This document shows positions 13,755-22,307 of a stretch of DNA of 24,444 nt, one piece after another. Every line of letters starts with the position of its first letter. Positions within the stretch are counted from its first letter, which is position 1. The position numbers were made by a program, and so were the translations under genes. The DNA is taken from contig JADGRS010000007.1 in the NCBI GenBank assembly GCA_017880705.1, positions 1 through 24,444 of the forward strand, read 5' to 3'. This DNA is from Burkholderiales bacterium (lineage in GTDB: Bacteria > Pseudomonadota > Gammaproteobacteria > Burkholderiales > Usitatibacteraceae). The notes beneath the pieces are model-generated. The model worked only from the letters and a program-made list of their open reading frames with translations. It did no database searches and had not been told where the DNA came from.

Positions 13755-15374
13755 ATGATCAATCTCCTCGACGCCGCGCTGGCGCTTCTCGCATTGCTCA
13801 TCGCGGCTTCGTTGGTCGCGCGGAGGTTTTCGCTCCAGGAGCCGCTGCTCTTCGTGCTGACCGGCCTCGCGTTGAGCTTCGTTCCCGGCTTGCCGGCGAT
13901 TCATCTCGATCCGCAGCTCGTGATGGATATCTTCCTGCCGCTCCTCGTCTACGCGACGGCGATCGAGGTTCCGTGGCGCGCGTTCCGGGCGAACCTGCGG
14001 CCCATCGGATTCCTCGGGATCGGGCTTGTCCTCTTCACGACGTTCGGCATCGCCGCCGTCGCTCATGCGATCGTCCCCGGGTTGGAATGGCCCGCGGCAT
14101 TCGTCCTCGGCGCGCTCATCTCGCCACCCGACGAGGTCGCTGCGGCGTCGGTACTGCAACACCTTCCCATCCCGCAGCGGCTCGTCGTCATCCTCAAGGG
14201 CGAAGGACTCGTGAACGACGTAACCGCGCTCACGATCTTTCGGCTGGGGGTTGCTGCCACGGTATCGGGGTCGTTCTCGTTGTCGCACGCGTCGATCTTC
14301 TTCCTTGCCGCATCGGTCGGGGGGACCCTCTACGGATTCGCGGTAGGGTGGGTTGCGCTGCGGCTGCGACGCTTCCTCGACGATCCGCGTCTCGAGGTCA
14401 CCGTGTCGCTGATGACGCCTTTCGTCGCGTATCTCGTGCCCGAGCATTTCGGCAGCACGGGCGTCCTAGCGGTCGCGGTGGCGGGGCTCGTGGTCAATGA
14501 GCATTCGCCGCACATGATGTCCGCGGAGACTCGCCTTCACGTGATGCCGGTCTGGTCGATGATCGAATTTCTCCTGAACGGCGTCCTCTTCCTGCTTTTG
14601 GGCCTGCAGGTGAAGACCGTGGTGTCGAGCGTGCCGCAGGGCAGCGTGGAAAGCGCCGTGCTGGTGGCGGCGTGGATAGCCGTCGCCATCGTGGCGCTGC
14701 GATTCGCCTGGGTCTACCTGACGATCTATTCGCAGTGGCTGTGGCGCCGGCGCGACGGTGCGCCGGCCGAAGCGCCGCGACGCAACCACGTGTTCCTCAT
14801 CTCGTGGGCGGGAATGCGCGGCGCGATCTCGCTTGCCGCCGCCCTCGCGATCCCGCTCACGCTGCCCGACGGCAGCCCCTTCCCGGCGCGCGAGCTCCTC
14901 ATCTTCGTGACGTTCGCCGTGATACTCACGACACTGATCGTGCAGGGTGGAAGCCTGCCACTCGTGATCCGCGCCCTCGGCATCGAACGCGAGGGCGCGA
15001 AGGAGCGCGAAACGCAGGTCGCGCGCGAGTTCGAGGGGCGCCTGGAAGTGATCGACGCCGGCATCGCGCGCCTCGAGGAGCTCGCGAAAGCGGGGGAAGT
15101 TCCGGAGGAGGTGAGCGTGCGCCGCGGTCACCTGCTCCAGCACGCGCGCCGGACCTTGAAGCGACAGCTTGCGGGCCAAGTCGATTCGGCGAGCGAGGAG
15201 ATTGCCCGGCGCGAGCTCTTCGCGGCCAGCGAGCTCGTCGACGCGCAGCGCGCGAAGCTGTTGCAGTTGCGAAGCGACGGAAAGATCGACGATGACATCG
15301 TGCACCGCATCGAGCGCGACCTCGACGAGCAGGAGCGCAGGCTCCAGGGGCAGGAGGAGATCCTGCGCGGGTGA
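13755..15374 (+). CDS. CPA1-family Na+/H+ antiporter
   Basis: The 539-residue membrane protein has about 12 hydrophobic segments in the first 410 residues. The ion-site motifs of the CPA1 family are present in altered form: ISPPDEVAAASVL around 122-134 (the usual ISPTDPVA) and KGEGLVNDVTALT with N154-D155 of the ND pair kept. ISWAGMRGAISLAAALAIP is the conserved WxGxRG segment. A C-terminal cytoplasmic tail of about 120 residues is rich in E, R and L and probably coiled coil; such tails regulate antiporters. The ATG at 13755 follows a TATAGT at 13735-13740 that may be a -10 box. It likely handles pH or sodium homeostasis, which would suit an acid-producing sulfur oxidiser (inference). Confidence 0.9.
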   Translation: MINLLDAALALLALLIAASLVARRFSLQEPLLFVLTGLALSFVPGLPAIHLDPQLVMDIFLPLLVYATAIEVPWRAFRANLRPIGFLGIGLVLFTTFGIAAVAHAIVPGLEWPAAFVLGALISPPDEVAAASVLQHLPIPQRLVVILKGEGLVNDVTALTIFRLGVAATVSGSFSLSHASIFFLAASVGGTLYGFAVGWVALRLRRFLDDPRLEVTVSLMTPFVAYLVPEHFGSTGVLAVAVAGLVVNEHSPHMMSAETRLHVMPVWSMIEFLLNGVLFLLLGLQVKTVVSSVPQGSVESAVLVAAWIAVAIVALRFAWVYLTIYSQWLWRRRDGAPAEAPRRNHVFLISWAGMRGAISLAAALAIPLTLPDGSPFPARELLIFVTFAVILTTLIVQGGSLPLVIRALGIEREGAKERETQVAREFEGRLEVIDAGIARLEELAKAGEVPEEVSVRRGHLLQHARRTLKRQLAGQVDSASEEIARRELFAASELVDAQRAKLLQLRSDGKIDDDIVHRIERDLDEQERRLQGQEEILRG

Positions 15375-15380
15375 GGCGGC

Positions 15381-15653
15381 CTAGCCCTGGCCGGACTTCG
15401 CGAGGCGATGGTCGCGCACGAACGCGAGACCCTTCTCCGTGAGCGAATAGTCGGTGGCCGCGCGACGCTCGAGGATGCCGTCGGCGACGAGCTCTTCGAG
15501 GGACACGCCCAATCCGTCGCGCGCGGCCGCGTCGAAAGTCATTGCCATCACCTGTGAATTGAAATCCCTCACGGTGAACACCCGTTCGCGCGTAGGACTG
15601 AACGACGCGATGTAGTTCACGATGTCTTTCTTCAGCTTCTCGGTGGCGATCAT
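15381..15653 (-). CDS. Small winged-helix-like protein of unknown function
   Basis: The 90-residue product is predicted to be mostly helical, with a pattern like a winged helix. A helix KLKKDIVNYIASF leads to FTVRDFNSQVMAMTF, a helix SLEELVADGILERRA and then a beta hairpin YSLTEKGLAFV, which resembles the wing of MarR/PadR-type DNA-binding domains. The start is taken at 15653 because AAGGAAG lies just upstream on this strand; longer in-frame extensions cover DNA upstream of xthA and lack protein character. It is divergent from xthA and convergent with the antiporter gene. It may be a small regulator, but no family name is assigned. Confidence 0.65.
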   Translation of the reverse strand: MIATEKLKKDIVNYIASFSPTRERVFTVRDFNSQVMAMTFDAAARDGLGVSLEELVADGILERRAATDYSLTEKGLAFVRDHRLAKSGQG

Positions 15654-15749
15654 GGCGACTTCCTTCGAATAGGATTCCATTTTATGACGAACGCCGCGCC
15701 CCCGCCCGCCGAATCGCGGAAATTTCGTCGATAATCCCCCGAAACACCC

Positions 15750-16556
15750 ATGAAGAACCTCAAGCTCGCCACTTTCAACGTGAACGGGATCCGCACGCGG
15801 CTCCCGCAGCTCCTCGAGTGGCTGCGCAAGGAATCGCCGGACGTCGCCTGCCTGCAGGAGCTGAAGGCGCACAACGAGACGCTTCCCTTGGCCGAGATCC
15901 GCGAGGCGGGATATGGCGCGATCTGGCACGGGCAGCGCTCGTGGAACGGCGTCGCGATCCTCTCGAAAGGATCGCAGCCGATCGAGACTCTGCGCGGGCT
16001 GCCGGGCGATCCGTCCGACGAGCAGAGCCGCTATCTCGAGGCGGCGGTGCACGGCGTGATCGTGGGATGCCTCTACCTGCCGAACGGCAATCCGCAGCCG
16101 GGACCGAAATTCGACTACAAGCTCTCCTGGTTCGAGCGACTCATCACCCATGCGCAAACGCACGCGGGGAGCGGCCATCCGGTGGTGCTCGCCGGCGACT
16201 ACAACGTCGTGCCCACGGACTTCGACATCTACGATCCGCGCTCATGGCTGAAGGACGCGCTCCTGCAGCCGGAGAGCCGCGAGCGCTACCAACGCCTTCT
16301 CAGCCAGGGATGGACCGACGCGATTCGCGCGAAGCATCCGCAAGAGCGCATCTATACGTTCTGGGATTATTTCCGCAAGCATTGGGAGCGCAACGCAGGC
16401 CTTCGCATCGACCATCTGCTCCTCAACCCCGTGGTCGCGCCGCGCCTCGTCGATGCGGGCGTCGACACCTGGGTGCGCGCGCTCGAGAAGGCGAGCGACC
16501 ACGCGCCGACGTGGATCACGCTCGACATGTCGCCCGCCAAACGCCCCGCGCGCTGA
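15750..16556 (+). CDS. xthA: Exodeoxyribonuclease III
   Basis: Exonuclease III acts at abasic sites and removes nucleotides from 3' ends in base-excision repair. The 268-residue product has the full endonuclease/exonuclease/phosphatase signature: TFNVNGIRTRL (N10, N12), CLQELK with the metal-binding E37, SWNGVAILSK, GDYNVVPTDFD with D150 and N152, LRIDHLL with D221 and SDHAP with D250-H251. The length equals E. coli XthA. Its stop is 8 bases from the convergent stop of the following minus-strand gene. Confidence 0.96.
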   Translation: MKNLKLATFNVNGIRTRLPQLLEWLRKESPDVACLQELKAHNETLPLAEIREAGYGAIWHGQRSWNGVAILSKGSQPIETLRGLPGDPSDEQSRYLEAAVHGVIVGCLYLPNGNPQPGPKFDYKLSWFERLITHAQTHAGSGHPVVLAGDYNVVPTDFDIYDPRSWLKDALLQPESRERYQRLLSQGWTDAIRAKHPQERIYTFWDYFRKHWERNAGLRIDHLLLNPVVAPRLVDAGVDTWVRALEKASDHAPTWITLDMSPAKRPAR

Positions 16557-16564
16557 GCGGCGCG

Positions 16565-18238
16565 TCACTCCGCGAGAACGCGGTGAACGGCCTGCACGCA
16601 GGCCGAGCCTTCACCGACGGCCGAGGCCACGCGCTTCACGCTGTTCGCGCGGACATCCCCGACGGCGAACACGCCCGGAAGATTGGTCTCGTAGGCGTAG
16701 GGCCTGCGCGCCAGGCGCCATTGCCCAGGCTGCAGGTCGGCCTCCGCGAGATCGTCGCCGGTGCAGACGAAGCCCTTGTCATCGAGGCGAAGGCATCCTT
16801 CGAGCCAGCGCGTGTTGGGCACCGCGCCCGTCATGAGGAACACGTGCCGGATGTCGCGCGTTTCCTCCTTCGGTTCCGCGGCGCTGCGCCACGTGACGCG
16901 CTCCAGCTGCGCGGCGCCGTGAAGCGATGCGATCTCGGTGCGCGTGTGCAGCGTGATGTTCGGGCTCTCCTCGATGCGCCGGATGAGATAGCGCGACATG
17001 CTCTCGGACAATCCCGAGGAGCGAACCAGGATGTGCACGTGACGGCAGCCTCCCGAGAGGAACACCGCTGCCTGGCCCGCCGAGTTGCCGCCGCCGACGA
17101 CGATCACTTCCTCTTCCTGGCACAAGCGCGCCTCGAGGGGAGTCGCGGCCCAGTAGACGCCGTTGCCCATGTAGCGCTCGGGATCCTCGAGCGCGAGCCT
17201 GCGGTACTCCGCGCCGCTGGCGATGACGATCGACCGCGCCTCGACCGCGCCGGCATCCGACGTTTCGACGCGATAGGGCCGCTGCTCGCACTTCAGCCGC
17301 ACGGCGCTCGCGGCGACCGAGATCGCGGCCCCGAACTTCGTCGCCTGCGTCAATGCGCGCCCGGCGAGCGCCCGGCCGGAGATGCCCGTCGGAAAGCCCA
17401 GGTAGTTCTCGATCTTCGAGCTCGTTCCCGCCTGTCCGCCCGGCGCATGGGTCTCCAGCACGAGCACGTCGAGCCCTTCCGATGCCCCGTAGACGGCGGC
17501 GGCGAGGCCAGCGGGCCCGGCGCCGATGATCACGAGATCGCGAACCTTCTTCCCGTCGATCTCCGGGTTCATTCCGAGGCAATCGGCGAGCTCGCGGTTG
17601 GTGGGATCGCGAAGCACGGTCTGGCCGTGGCAGATCACGACCGGCATCTCGTCGATGCGGACGTGGAAACGGTCGAGCAGATCCTGCGTGGAAGGATCGC
17701 TCTCGACGTCGATCCACTGATAGGGAAAGCCGTTTCGCGACAGGAATTGCCGGAGCCGCAGCGTGTGGGCGCAATGGCGCGAGCCGATGACGATCGCGTC
17801 TGCGCCGCCGCTGCCCTCGTCGCCAATGAGCGCCACGCGGCGCAGGATGAAGGCCCGCATGAGGAGCTCGCTCAGCTCGGAGTCGGTCTGCACGACCCCG
17901 CGCAGGTGCTCGACGTCGATCGACAAGAGCTCGCCGTCCTCGGCGGCGCGCGCGCGAACGAGGGCCGCCGCTCCGCGCAGCGAGCTCATCTCGCCCACGA
18001 AGTGCCCCGGCCCGTGCACGACGATGAGCTCCTCGCCGGTGAGCCCGGGCCTGACGATCTCGACGGCGCCCGAGAGGACGACGAGGAATGCGTAGCCGCG
18101 CTCGCCCGGCTCGATGAGGACGTCGCCCTTGCGCATGGCGACGTGCTTGCCGTGCGGCTCGAGGCGAGCGATCTGCGCCGCCGTGAGCTGCGGGAACATC
18201 TGGTCCTTGCGCGCGATGCGGATGTCGGTCGATGCCAT
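16565..18238 (-). CDS. Fusion of cyclic-nucleotide-binding, glutaredoxin-like and thioredoxin-reductase-like domains
   Basis: The 557-residue protein has three parts. Residues 12-130 form a cNMP-binding domain (FLVVLSGAVEIV, then FVGEMSSLRGAAALVRARAAEDGEL). Residues about 146-222 resemble glutaredoxin, with a single-cysteine site GSRHCAHTLRL (C156) and the cis-proline region EMPVVICHG. Residues 234-557 are a FAD/NAD-binding core like thioredoxin reductase: GAGPAGLAAAVYG (239 on), APGGQAGTSSKIENYLGFP, VVGGGNSAGQAAVF and the C-terminal VGDVR. The catalytic CxxC of true thioredoxin reductase is absent. Such fusions are known in proteobacteria and actinobacteria, but their substrate is not established. 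The cNMP domain has none of its usual DNA-binding partner. It begins 12 bases after the ABC permease region, in the same direction. Confidence 0.88.
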   Translation of the reverse strand: MASTDIRIARKDQMFPQLTAAQIARLEPHGKHVAMRKGDVLIEPGERGYAFLVVLSGAVEIVRPGLTGEELIVVHGPGHFVGEMSSLRGAAALVRARAAEDGELLSIDVEHLRGVVQTDSELSELLMRAFILRRVALIGDEGSGGADAIVIGSRHCAHTLRLRQFLSRNGFPYQWIDVESDPSTQDLLDRFHVRIDEMPVVICHGQTVLRDPTNRELADCLGMNPEIDGKKVRDLVIIGAGPAGLAAAVYGASEGLDVLVLETHAPGGQAGTSSKIENYLGFPTGISGRALAGRALTQATKFGAAISVAASAVRLKCEQRPYRVETSDAGAVEARSIVIASGAEYRRLALEDPERYMGNGVYWAATPLEARLCQEEEVIVVGGGNSAGQAAVFLSGGCRHVHILVRSSGLSESMSRYLIRRIEESPNITLHTRTEIASLHGAAQLERVTWRSAAEPKEETRDIRHVFLMTGAVPNTRWLEGCLRLDDKGFVCTGDDLAEADLQPGQWRLARRPYAYETNLPGVFAVGDVRANSVKRVASAVGEGSACVQAVHRVLAE

Positions 18239-18250
18239 CGTGGTTCTCCT

Positions 18251-19012
18251 TTAGCTTTTCAGTCGGTACCCCGTCCTGAAGATCCACGACACGCCCACGA
18301 GGCACGCCGCGAAGAACCCGAGCGTCATCGCCAGGCTCAGCTCGACGCTCACGTCCGATGTCCCGTAGAAGCTCCAGCGAAAGCCGCTGATGAGGTAGAC
18401 GACGGGGTTGAAGAGGCTCACCGTGCGCCACGCCGGCGGCAGCATGTCGATCGAATAGAACGCGCCGCCGAGGAAGGTGAGGGGCGTGATGACCAGCATC
18501 GGGATGAACTGCAGCTGCTCGAATCCCGTGGCCCAGATGCCGATCATGAAGCCGAAGAGGCAGAAGGTCGCCGACGTGAGCACGAGGAAGGCGATCATCC
18601 ACGCCGGGTGGAGGATCTGGATCGGCACGAAGAGCGCCGAGGTCGCCAGGATGACGAGCCCGAGAAGCATCGACTTGGTCGCGGCCGCGCCCACGTACGC
18701 GAGGACCGTCTCCAGCGCGGAGACGGGCGCCGAGAGGAGCTCGTAGATCGTGCCCGTGAACTTCGGCAGGTAGATGCCGAACGACGCGTTGTTGAGGCTC
18801 TCCGTGAAGATGGAAAGCATGATGAGTCCCGGCACGATGAAGGCGCCGTACGGAACGCCGTCGACTTCCCGCATGCGCGAGCCGATCGCCGCGCCGAACA
18901 CGACGAAGTAGAGCGACGTCGTGATGACGGGCGTCACGAGGCTCTGCCAGAACGTGCGCCTGAAGCGCGCCATCTCGAAGCGGTAGATCGCCAGGACGCC
19001 GTGGCGATTCAT
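18251..19012 (-). CDS. ABC-2 type exporter permease
   Basis: The 253-residue integral membrane protein has six hydrophobic segments typical of ABC-2 permeases. Features include the amphipathic start [46 protein letters not shown] on the first cytoplasmic loop, and [35 protein letters not shown] near the end, which is highly characteristic of the YadH group. The ATG at 19012 overlaps the stop of the ATPase gene by 4 bases (ATGA), so the two are translationally coupled and form one exporter. Substrate is unknown. Confidence 0.93.
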   Translation of the reverse strand: MNRHGVLAIYRFEMARFRRTFWQSLVTPVITTSLYFVVFGAAIGSRMREVDGVPYGAFIVPGLIMLSIFTESLNNASFGIYLPKFTGTIYELLSAPVSALETVLAYVGAAATKSMLLGLVILATSALFVPIQILHPAWMIAFLVLTSATFCLFGFMIGIWATGFEQLQFIPMLVITPLTFLGGAFYSIDMLPPAWRTVSLFNPVVYLISGFRWSFYGTSDVSVELSLAMTLGFFAACLVGVSWIFRTGYRLKS

Positions 19013-19926
19013 GCGCGCTCGCTCACCAGGCTCACGAAGATGTCCTCGAGCGAGCTCTCGCGGGTCTCGAGATCCTTGAACTCGAGGCCGAGGTCGCCCA
19101 GGCGACGCAGGAGCTCGGGGATCCCGGTGTGCTCGTCCTTCTCGTTGAAGTTGTACTCGAGGTCGCTCCCGTCGTTCTTCAGCGCGAGGTTCCATTCCCC
19201 GAGAGCCTCGGGGAGCCGCGCCAGCGGCTCGACGAGATGAACGGTGAGCTGCTTCTTGCCGAGCTTCTTCATGAGCTTCGCCTTCTCCTCGACCATGATG
19301 AGCTCGCCCTTGTTGATGACCCCGATGCGGTCGGCCATCTCCTCGGCCTCGTCGATGTAGTGGGTCGTGAGGATGATGGTGACGCCGCTTTCGCGCAGCT
19401 TCCGGACGAGGCCCCACATGTCGCGGCGCAGCTCCACGTCCACGCCCGCCGTCGGTTCATCGAGGAAGAGCACCTGCGGCTCGTGCGACAGCGCCTTCGC
19501 GATGAGGACGCGGCGCTTCATTCCCCCGGAGAGCGTCATGATCTTGTGGTGGCGCCTGTCCCAGAGCGAAAGGTCGCGCAGGACCTTCTCCAGATGCGCC
19601 GCGTTCGGCGCGCATCCGAAGAGGCCGCGGCTGAAGGCCACCGTCGACCAGACCGTCTCGAACATGTCCGTGTGCAGCTCCTGCGGCACCAGGCCGATCC
19701 GCGAGCGCGTGGCGCGGTACTCGCGCAGGATGTCGTGGCCGTCGACGCGCACCTCGCCCGTGGAGGGCGTGACGATGCCGCAGACGATGCTGATGAGCGT
19801 CGTCTTGCCGGCGCCGTTCGGACCGAGGAGGGCGAAGATCTCGCCCTTGCGGATGTCGAGATCGACACGCTTCAGCGCCTGCAGGCCCGAGGCGTAGGTC
19901 TTGGTGAGGTTCGCGATGGAGATCAC
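19009..19926 (-). CDS. ABC exporter ATP-binding protein (YadG type)
   Basis: The 305-residue ATPase has Walker [10 protein letters not shown] (35-43), Q-loop VPQEL (79-83), signature LSGGMKRR (131-138), Walker B VLFLDEP (151-157) and switch histidine in [17 protein letters not shown]. It energises the coupled ABC-2 permease. The C-terminal 70 residues ([28 protein letters not shown], then [15 protein letters not shown]) form the extra domain seen in drug- and polysaccharide-type exporters. It is divergent from the ModA-like gene, with 65 bases between the start codons. Confidence 0.94.
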   Translation of the reverse strand: MISIANLTKTYASGLQALKRVDLDIRKGEIFALLGPNGAGKTTLISIVCGIVTPSTGEVRVDGHDILREYRATRSRIGLVPQELHTDMFETVWSTVAFSRGLFGCAPNAAHLEKVLRDLSLWDRRHHKIMTLSGGMKRRVLIAKALSHEPQVLFLDEPTAGVDVELRRDMWGLVRKLRESGVTIILTTHYIDEAEEMADRIGVINKGELIMVEEKAKLMKKLGKKQLTVHLVEPLARLPEALGEWNLALKNDGSDLEYNFNEKDEHTGIPELLRRLGDLGLEFKDLETRESSLEDIFVSLVSERA

Positions 19927-19991
19927 CGCCGCATTTTCTCATGCCGCGCCGGAGGCGTATGCTCCGCGTAGGCTCCCCCGAGAGATCCTCG

Positions 19992-20783
19992 ATGAAAGAC
20001 ATGCGCACCGCCTTCAGGACAATCGGAATCGCGCTTGCGGCCGCGCTGCTCGCGTCGGCCTCCTGCATCGCAGCCGAGGTCAAGGTCATGAACTCCGGCG
20101 GATTTTCCGCCGCGTACAAGGCGCTCGCGCCCGAGTTCGAGAAGGCGACCGGGCACACGCTCAGCACGGCGTGGGGACCCTCGATGGGCGAGACGCCCCA
20201 GGCGATCCCCAACCGCATCGATCGCGGCGAACCCGTCGATGTCGTGATCATGGTCGGAGAGGCGCTCGACGGCCTGCTCCAGCGCGGAAAGGTCGTGGCC
20301 GGCAGCCGCGTGGACCTCGCGCTGTCGAAAATCGCCATGGCCGTGAAGCAGGGCGCCGCGAAGCCCGACATCTCCACGATGGAGTCGTTCAAGCGCACGG
20401 TCCTGAACGCGAAGTCGATCGCCTACTCCGACAGCGCAAGCGGCGTCTATCTCGAGAAGGTGCTTTTCCCGCGCATGGGGATCGCGCAGGACCTGAAGGG
20501 AAAAGCGCGCATGATCCCCGCCGAGCCCGTGGGCCTGGTGGTCGGACGCGGGGAGGCCGAGATCGGATTCCAGCAGCTGAGCGAGCTGATGCCGCAGCCC
20601 GGAATCGAGATCGTGGGCCTCATTCCCGCCGAAGCGCAGAAGGTCACGGTCTTCGCCGCGGGAATCAGCGCGACTTCGCAGCATCCCGATGCCGCGAAGG
20701 CCCTCATCGATTTTCTAGCGTCGCGCAAGGCCGCCGACGCGGTAGCAATGACGGGAATGGAGCCCGTCGCGAGCGTCCGCTAG
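19992..20783 (+). CDS. Orphan ModA-like periplasmic substrate-binding protein
   Basis: The 263-residue protein has a signal peptide (hydrophobic core about 10-24, CIAAE) and the type II periplasmic binding fold of the molybdate/sulfate group: VKVMNSGGFSAAYKALAPEFEKATGH, PVDVVIMVGEALDGLLQRGKV, SIAYSDSASGVYLEKVL and GEAEIGFQQLSELMPQPGIEIVG. The tail DAAKALIDFLASRKAADAV is usual in ModA relatives. No permease or ATPase of a molybdate importer is adjacent; the neighbouring ABC pair is an exporter of another type and faces away. Proteins of this subgroup are often annotated as substrate-binding without a known ligand. ATG 20001 is an alternative start. Confidence 0.82.
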   Translation: MKDMRTAFRTIGIALAAALLASASCIAAEVKVMNSGGFSAAYKALAPEFEKATGHTLSTAWGPSMGETPQAIPNRIDRGEPVDVVIMVGEALDGLLQRGKVVAGSRVDLALSKIAMAVKQGAAKPDISTMESFKRTVLNAKSIAYSDSASGVYLEKVLFPRMGIAQDLKGKARMIPAEPVGLVVGRGEAEIGFQQLSELMPQPGIEIVGLIPAEAQKVTVFAAGISATSQHPDAAKALIDFLASRKAADAVAMTGMEPVASVR

Positions 20784-20802
20784 CGGCGAGCAAGGGTCGG
20801 CA

Positions 20803-20818
20803 CGCGCGAGTTCGCGCG
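20803..20818 (+). other. GC-rich inverted repeat after the ModA-like gene
   Basis: CGCGCGA (20803-20809) and TCGCGCG (20812-20818) form a perfect 7-bp stem with a 2-base loop, 20 bases after the stop codon. There is no T-tract, so it is not a classic terminator; it may stabilise the mRNA 3' end or be chance in GC-rich DNA. Confidence 0.25.
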
Positions 20819-20894
20819 CGAGCGTTTCGGTTGTAGCGGCGGCGTGTGACGCCCTTCACTTCACGCGCCATGGGCCGCTGATAAGTTCGACGGG

Positions 20895-21122
20895 ATGACA
20901 CATTATCGAATCTCGTCGCGCGTCTCCGAGGTAAGGGATGGCCGCTACATCGTCTTCGTCACCGCTGCGCCCCTGGGTCCCTATCCCGGCGATTCGCTCA
21001 CCGAAAGAAGGGAGTGCCCCACCTCCGCGCAGGCCGAGGCCTGCCGCCAGGAGCTCTCGCGCAAGCTCGCGGAATGTGTCGCCGCGGCAGGCGGGCGGAT
21101 CGTCTCCGTGGAGATCAGCTGA
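20895..21122 (+). CDS. Small protein of unknown function (75 aa)
   Basis: The frame begins at an ATG and reads a balanced, globular-looking protein: beta-rich RYIVFVTAAPLG, then a helix SAQAEACRQELSRKLAECVAAAG and a final strand RIVSVEIS. Three cysteines are present (ECPTS, EACRQ, AECVA). The sequence composition differs from the arginine-rich shadows of other frames. No family is recognised. It lies upstream of another small gene on the same strand with 36 bases between them, and the two could be co-transcribed. Confidence 0.6.
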   Translation: MTHYRISSRVSEVRDGRYIVFVTAAPLGPYPGDSLTERRECPTSAQAEACRQELSRKLAECVAAAGGRIVSVEIS

Positions 21123-21158
21123 GCGTTCTCGCCGCGCCTCGAGCGCGAAGGCGGCTCC

Positions 21159-21392
21159 ATGACACAAGGCAAGATGGTGACCGTGTATCTCTTCGTCCGC
21201 ACCGAGAACGGCCGCGAGATCGCTCCCCTTCACATGTGGGGAACGCTCGAAGCGATCTCGACGCTGGCGGACTGCACTCCGATCATGGAGTCCGCGCGTG
21301 AAGTTTCCGAGACCGCGCTCGAGAACGGATTCCTCTTTCGCCGGCCCGATACCGTCTCGATCCACATCGACGAGCCGCCCCCGGGGTACTGA
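21159..21392 (+). CDS. Small protein of unknown function (77 aa)
   Basis: The product reads as a plausible small alpha/beta protein: MVTVYLFVRTENGREIAP, a helix LEAISTLADCTPIMESAREVSETALENG and a strand TVSIHIDEPPPGY. One cysteine is present. A purine-rich AAGGCGG lies about 6 bases before the ATG; an internal ATG at 21174 (MVTVYLF) is possible. It follows the 75-residue gene and has a similar strand-helix-strand plan, but I see no convincing sequence similarity. No function is assigned. Confidence 0.6.
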   Translation: MTQGKMVTVYLFVRTENGREIAPLHMWGTLEAISTLADCTPIMESAREVSETALENGFLFRRPDTVSIHIDEPPPGY

Positions 21393-21424
21393 GCGCGGCG
21401 GCGCCCGGGGAAAGCGCGTGAAGG

Positions 21425-22249
21425 TTATTGCCGCCGGGCCACCGATGCCTTGATCGCCTCGACCGTCCGCGCGACGATCATCTCGATCGCCGGCTTGCCG
21501 AGCTCGACGCTCGCGCGGCGCGGGTCGCCATAGACGCCGTCGGCCTTGCCGCGCGTCGCCGCGCCGAGCTTGTCGACGCGCACCAGCGAAGGATCCACGG
21601 CCAGCGCGAGCGAGGTATCGGCGAGCCCCGCATGGGTGCCGATCTGCGCGGCGCTGAAGCCCTTCTGCACCAGCATCTCGGCGAAGCCCACGTCGGACGC
21701 GACATAGTACTGCTCGATCGCATGGGCGCGCACGGGCGTCTTCGCCCACTCGGCGTTGAGCGTCGCGGCGACCTTGCGCAGGCTCTTCTGGTAGCCGCCG
21801 TGGTCGCCGATGAAGACCACGTCCTTGAATCCGTGGAGGCGAAAGCCGCGAGCGGCGGAGAGCAGGACCTCCTCGAACGCCGCGTCGGGGATGGTGATCG
21901 TGCCCGGAAAACGCATGTGCGCGGTGGGCGGGGACTCTTTCCCTTCGGGGGCGTATGCGAGCACCGGCGCCACGAGCGCGTTGCCCAGGGCGGCGGCAAT
22001 TCTTGCCGAGAAGAACTTCACGCGCGCGTTGTGCTTGCCGAGCACCATGTGAGGCCCGTTCTGCTCGGTGCCTCCGACAGGGACGATGATGGTGGTCTTG
22101 CCCGCCTGGGTCGCGTCGCGCACCTCGGTCCAAGTAAGATCTTCCAGGAACGGGGACTGCTGCGGGGAAGGAGCGGTCTCGGCGAAAGCGCCCGCCGCCG
22201 CCGCGCAGCAAATGAAAGGGAAAAGGAAAGACAGGGCGGTGCGCCGCAT
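21425..22249 (-). CDS. Secreted creatininase-family protein with altered metal ligands
   Basis: The 274-residue product has a signal peptide (MRRTALSFLFPFICCAAAAGAFA) and the creatininase-family layout: IIVPVGGTEQNGPHMVLGKHN (about 55-74), RFPGTITIPDAAFEEVLLSAARG, VVFIGDHGGYQKSL and the late GKADGVYGDPRRAS segment. In classic creatininase the first motif is EQHGPH with a downstream aspartate. Here the EQH histidine is N64 and the aspartate place holds H73, so the metal site must differ. Family members hydrolyse creatinine, formamides or act in cofactor maturation; export to the periplasm is unusual for the classic enzymes. The ATG at 22249 gives the signal peptide directly and is preferred to a longer frame from 22333. 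Confidence 0.85.
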   Translation of the reverse strand: MRRTALSFLFPFICCAAAAGAFAETAPSPQQSPFLEDLTWTEVRDATQAGKTTIIVPVGGTEQNGPHMVLGKHNARVKFFSARIAAALGNALVAPVLAYAPEGKESPPTAHMRFPGTITIPDAAFEEVLLSAARGFRLHGFKDVVFIGDHGGYQKSLRKVAATLNAEWAKTPVRAHAIEQYYVASDVGFAEMLVQKGFSAAQIGTHAGLADTSLALAVDPSLVRVDKLGAATRGKADGVYGDPRRASVELGKPAIEMIVARTVEAIKASVARRQ

Positions 22250-22307
22250 GGGTACGCATGATAGCCCGAGGAGGGAACGCTTTGCGGGATCGCGCCTCCA
22301 ACACGCG

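Noticed and set aside
12557..14500. A 647-codon + frame over the YVTN gene and the antiporter start.
   Set aside because: It is antisense to one real gene and out of frame with the other, and shows no domain.
15654..16178. N-terminal extension of the small winged-helix-like gene up to 16178.
   Set aside because: The extension is antisense to xthA, lacks protein character, and a good ribosome site precedes the ATG at 15653.
15818..19240. A 1,140-codon open frame on the + strand.
   Set aside because: It runs antisense to the cNMP/reductase fusion and the ABC permease and out of frame over xthA. Its product is an R/H/D/E-rich mixture without motifs, a GC-rich shadow.
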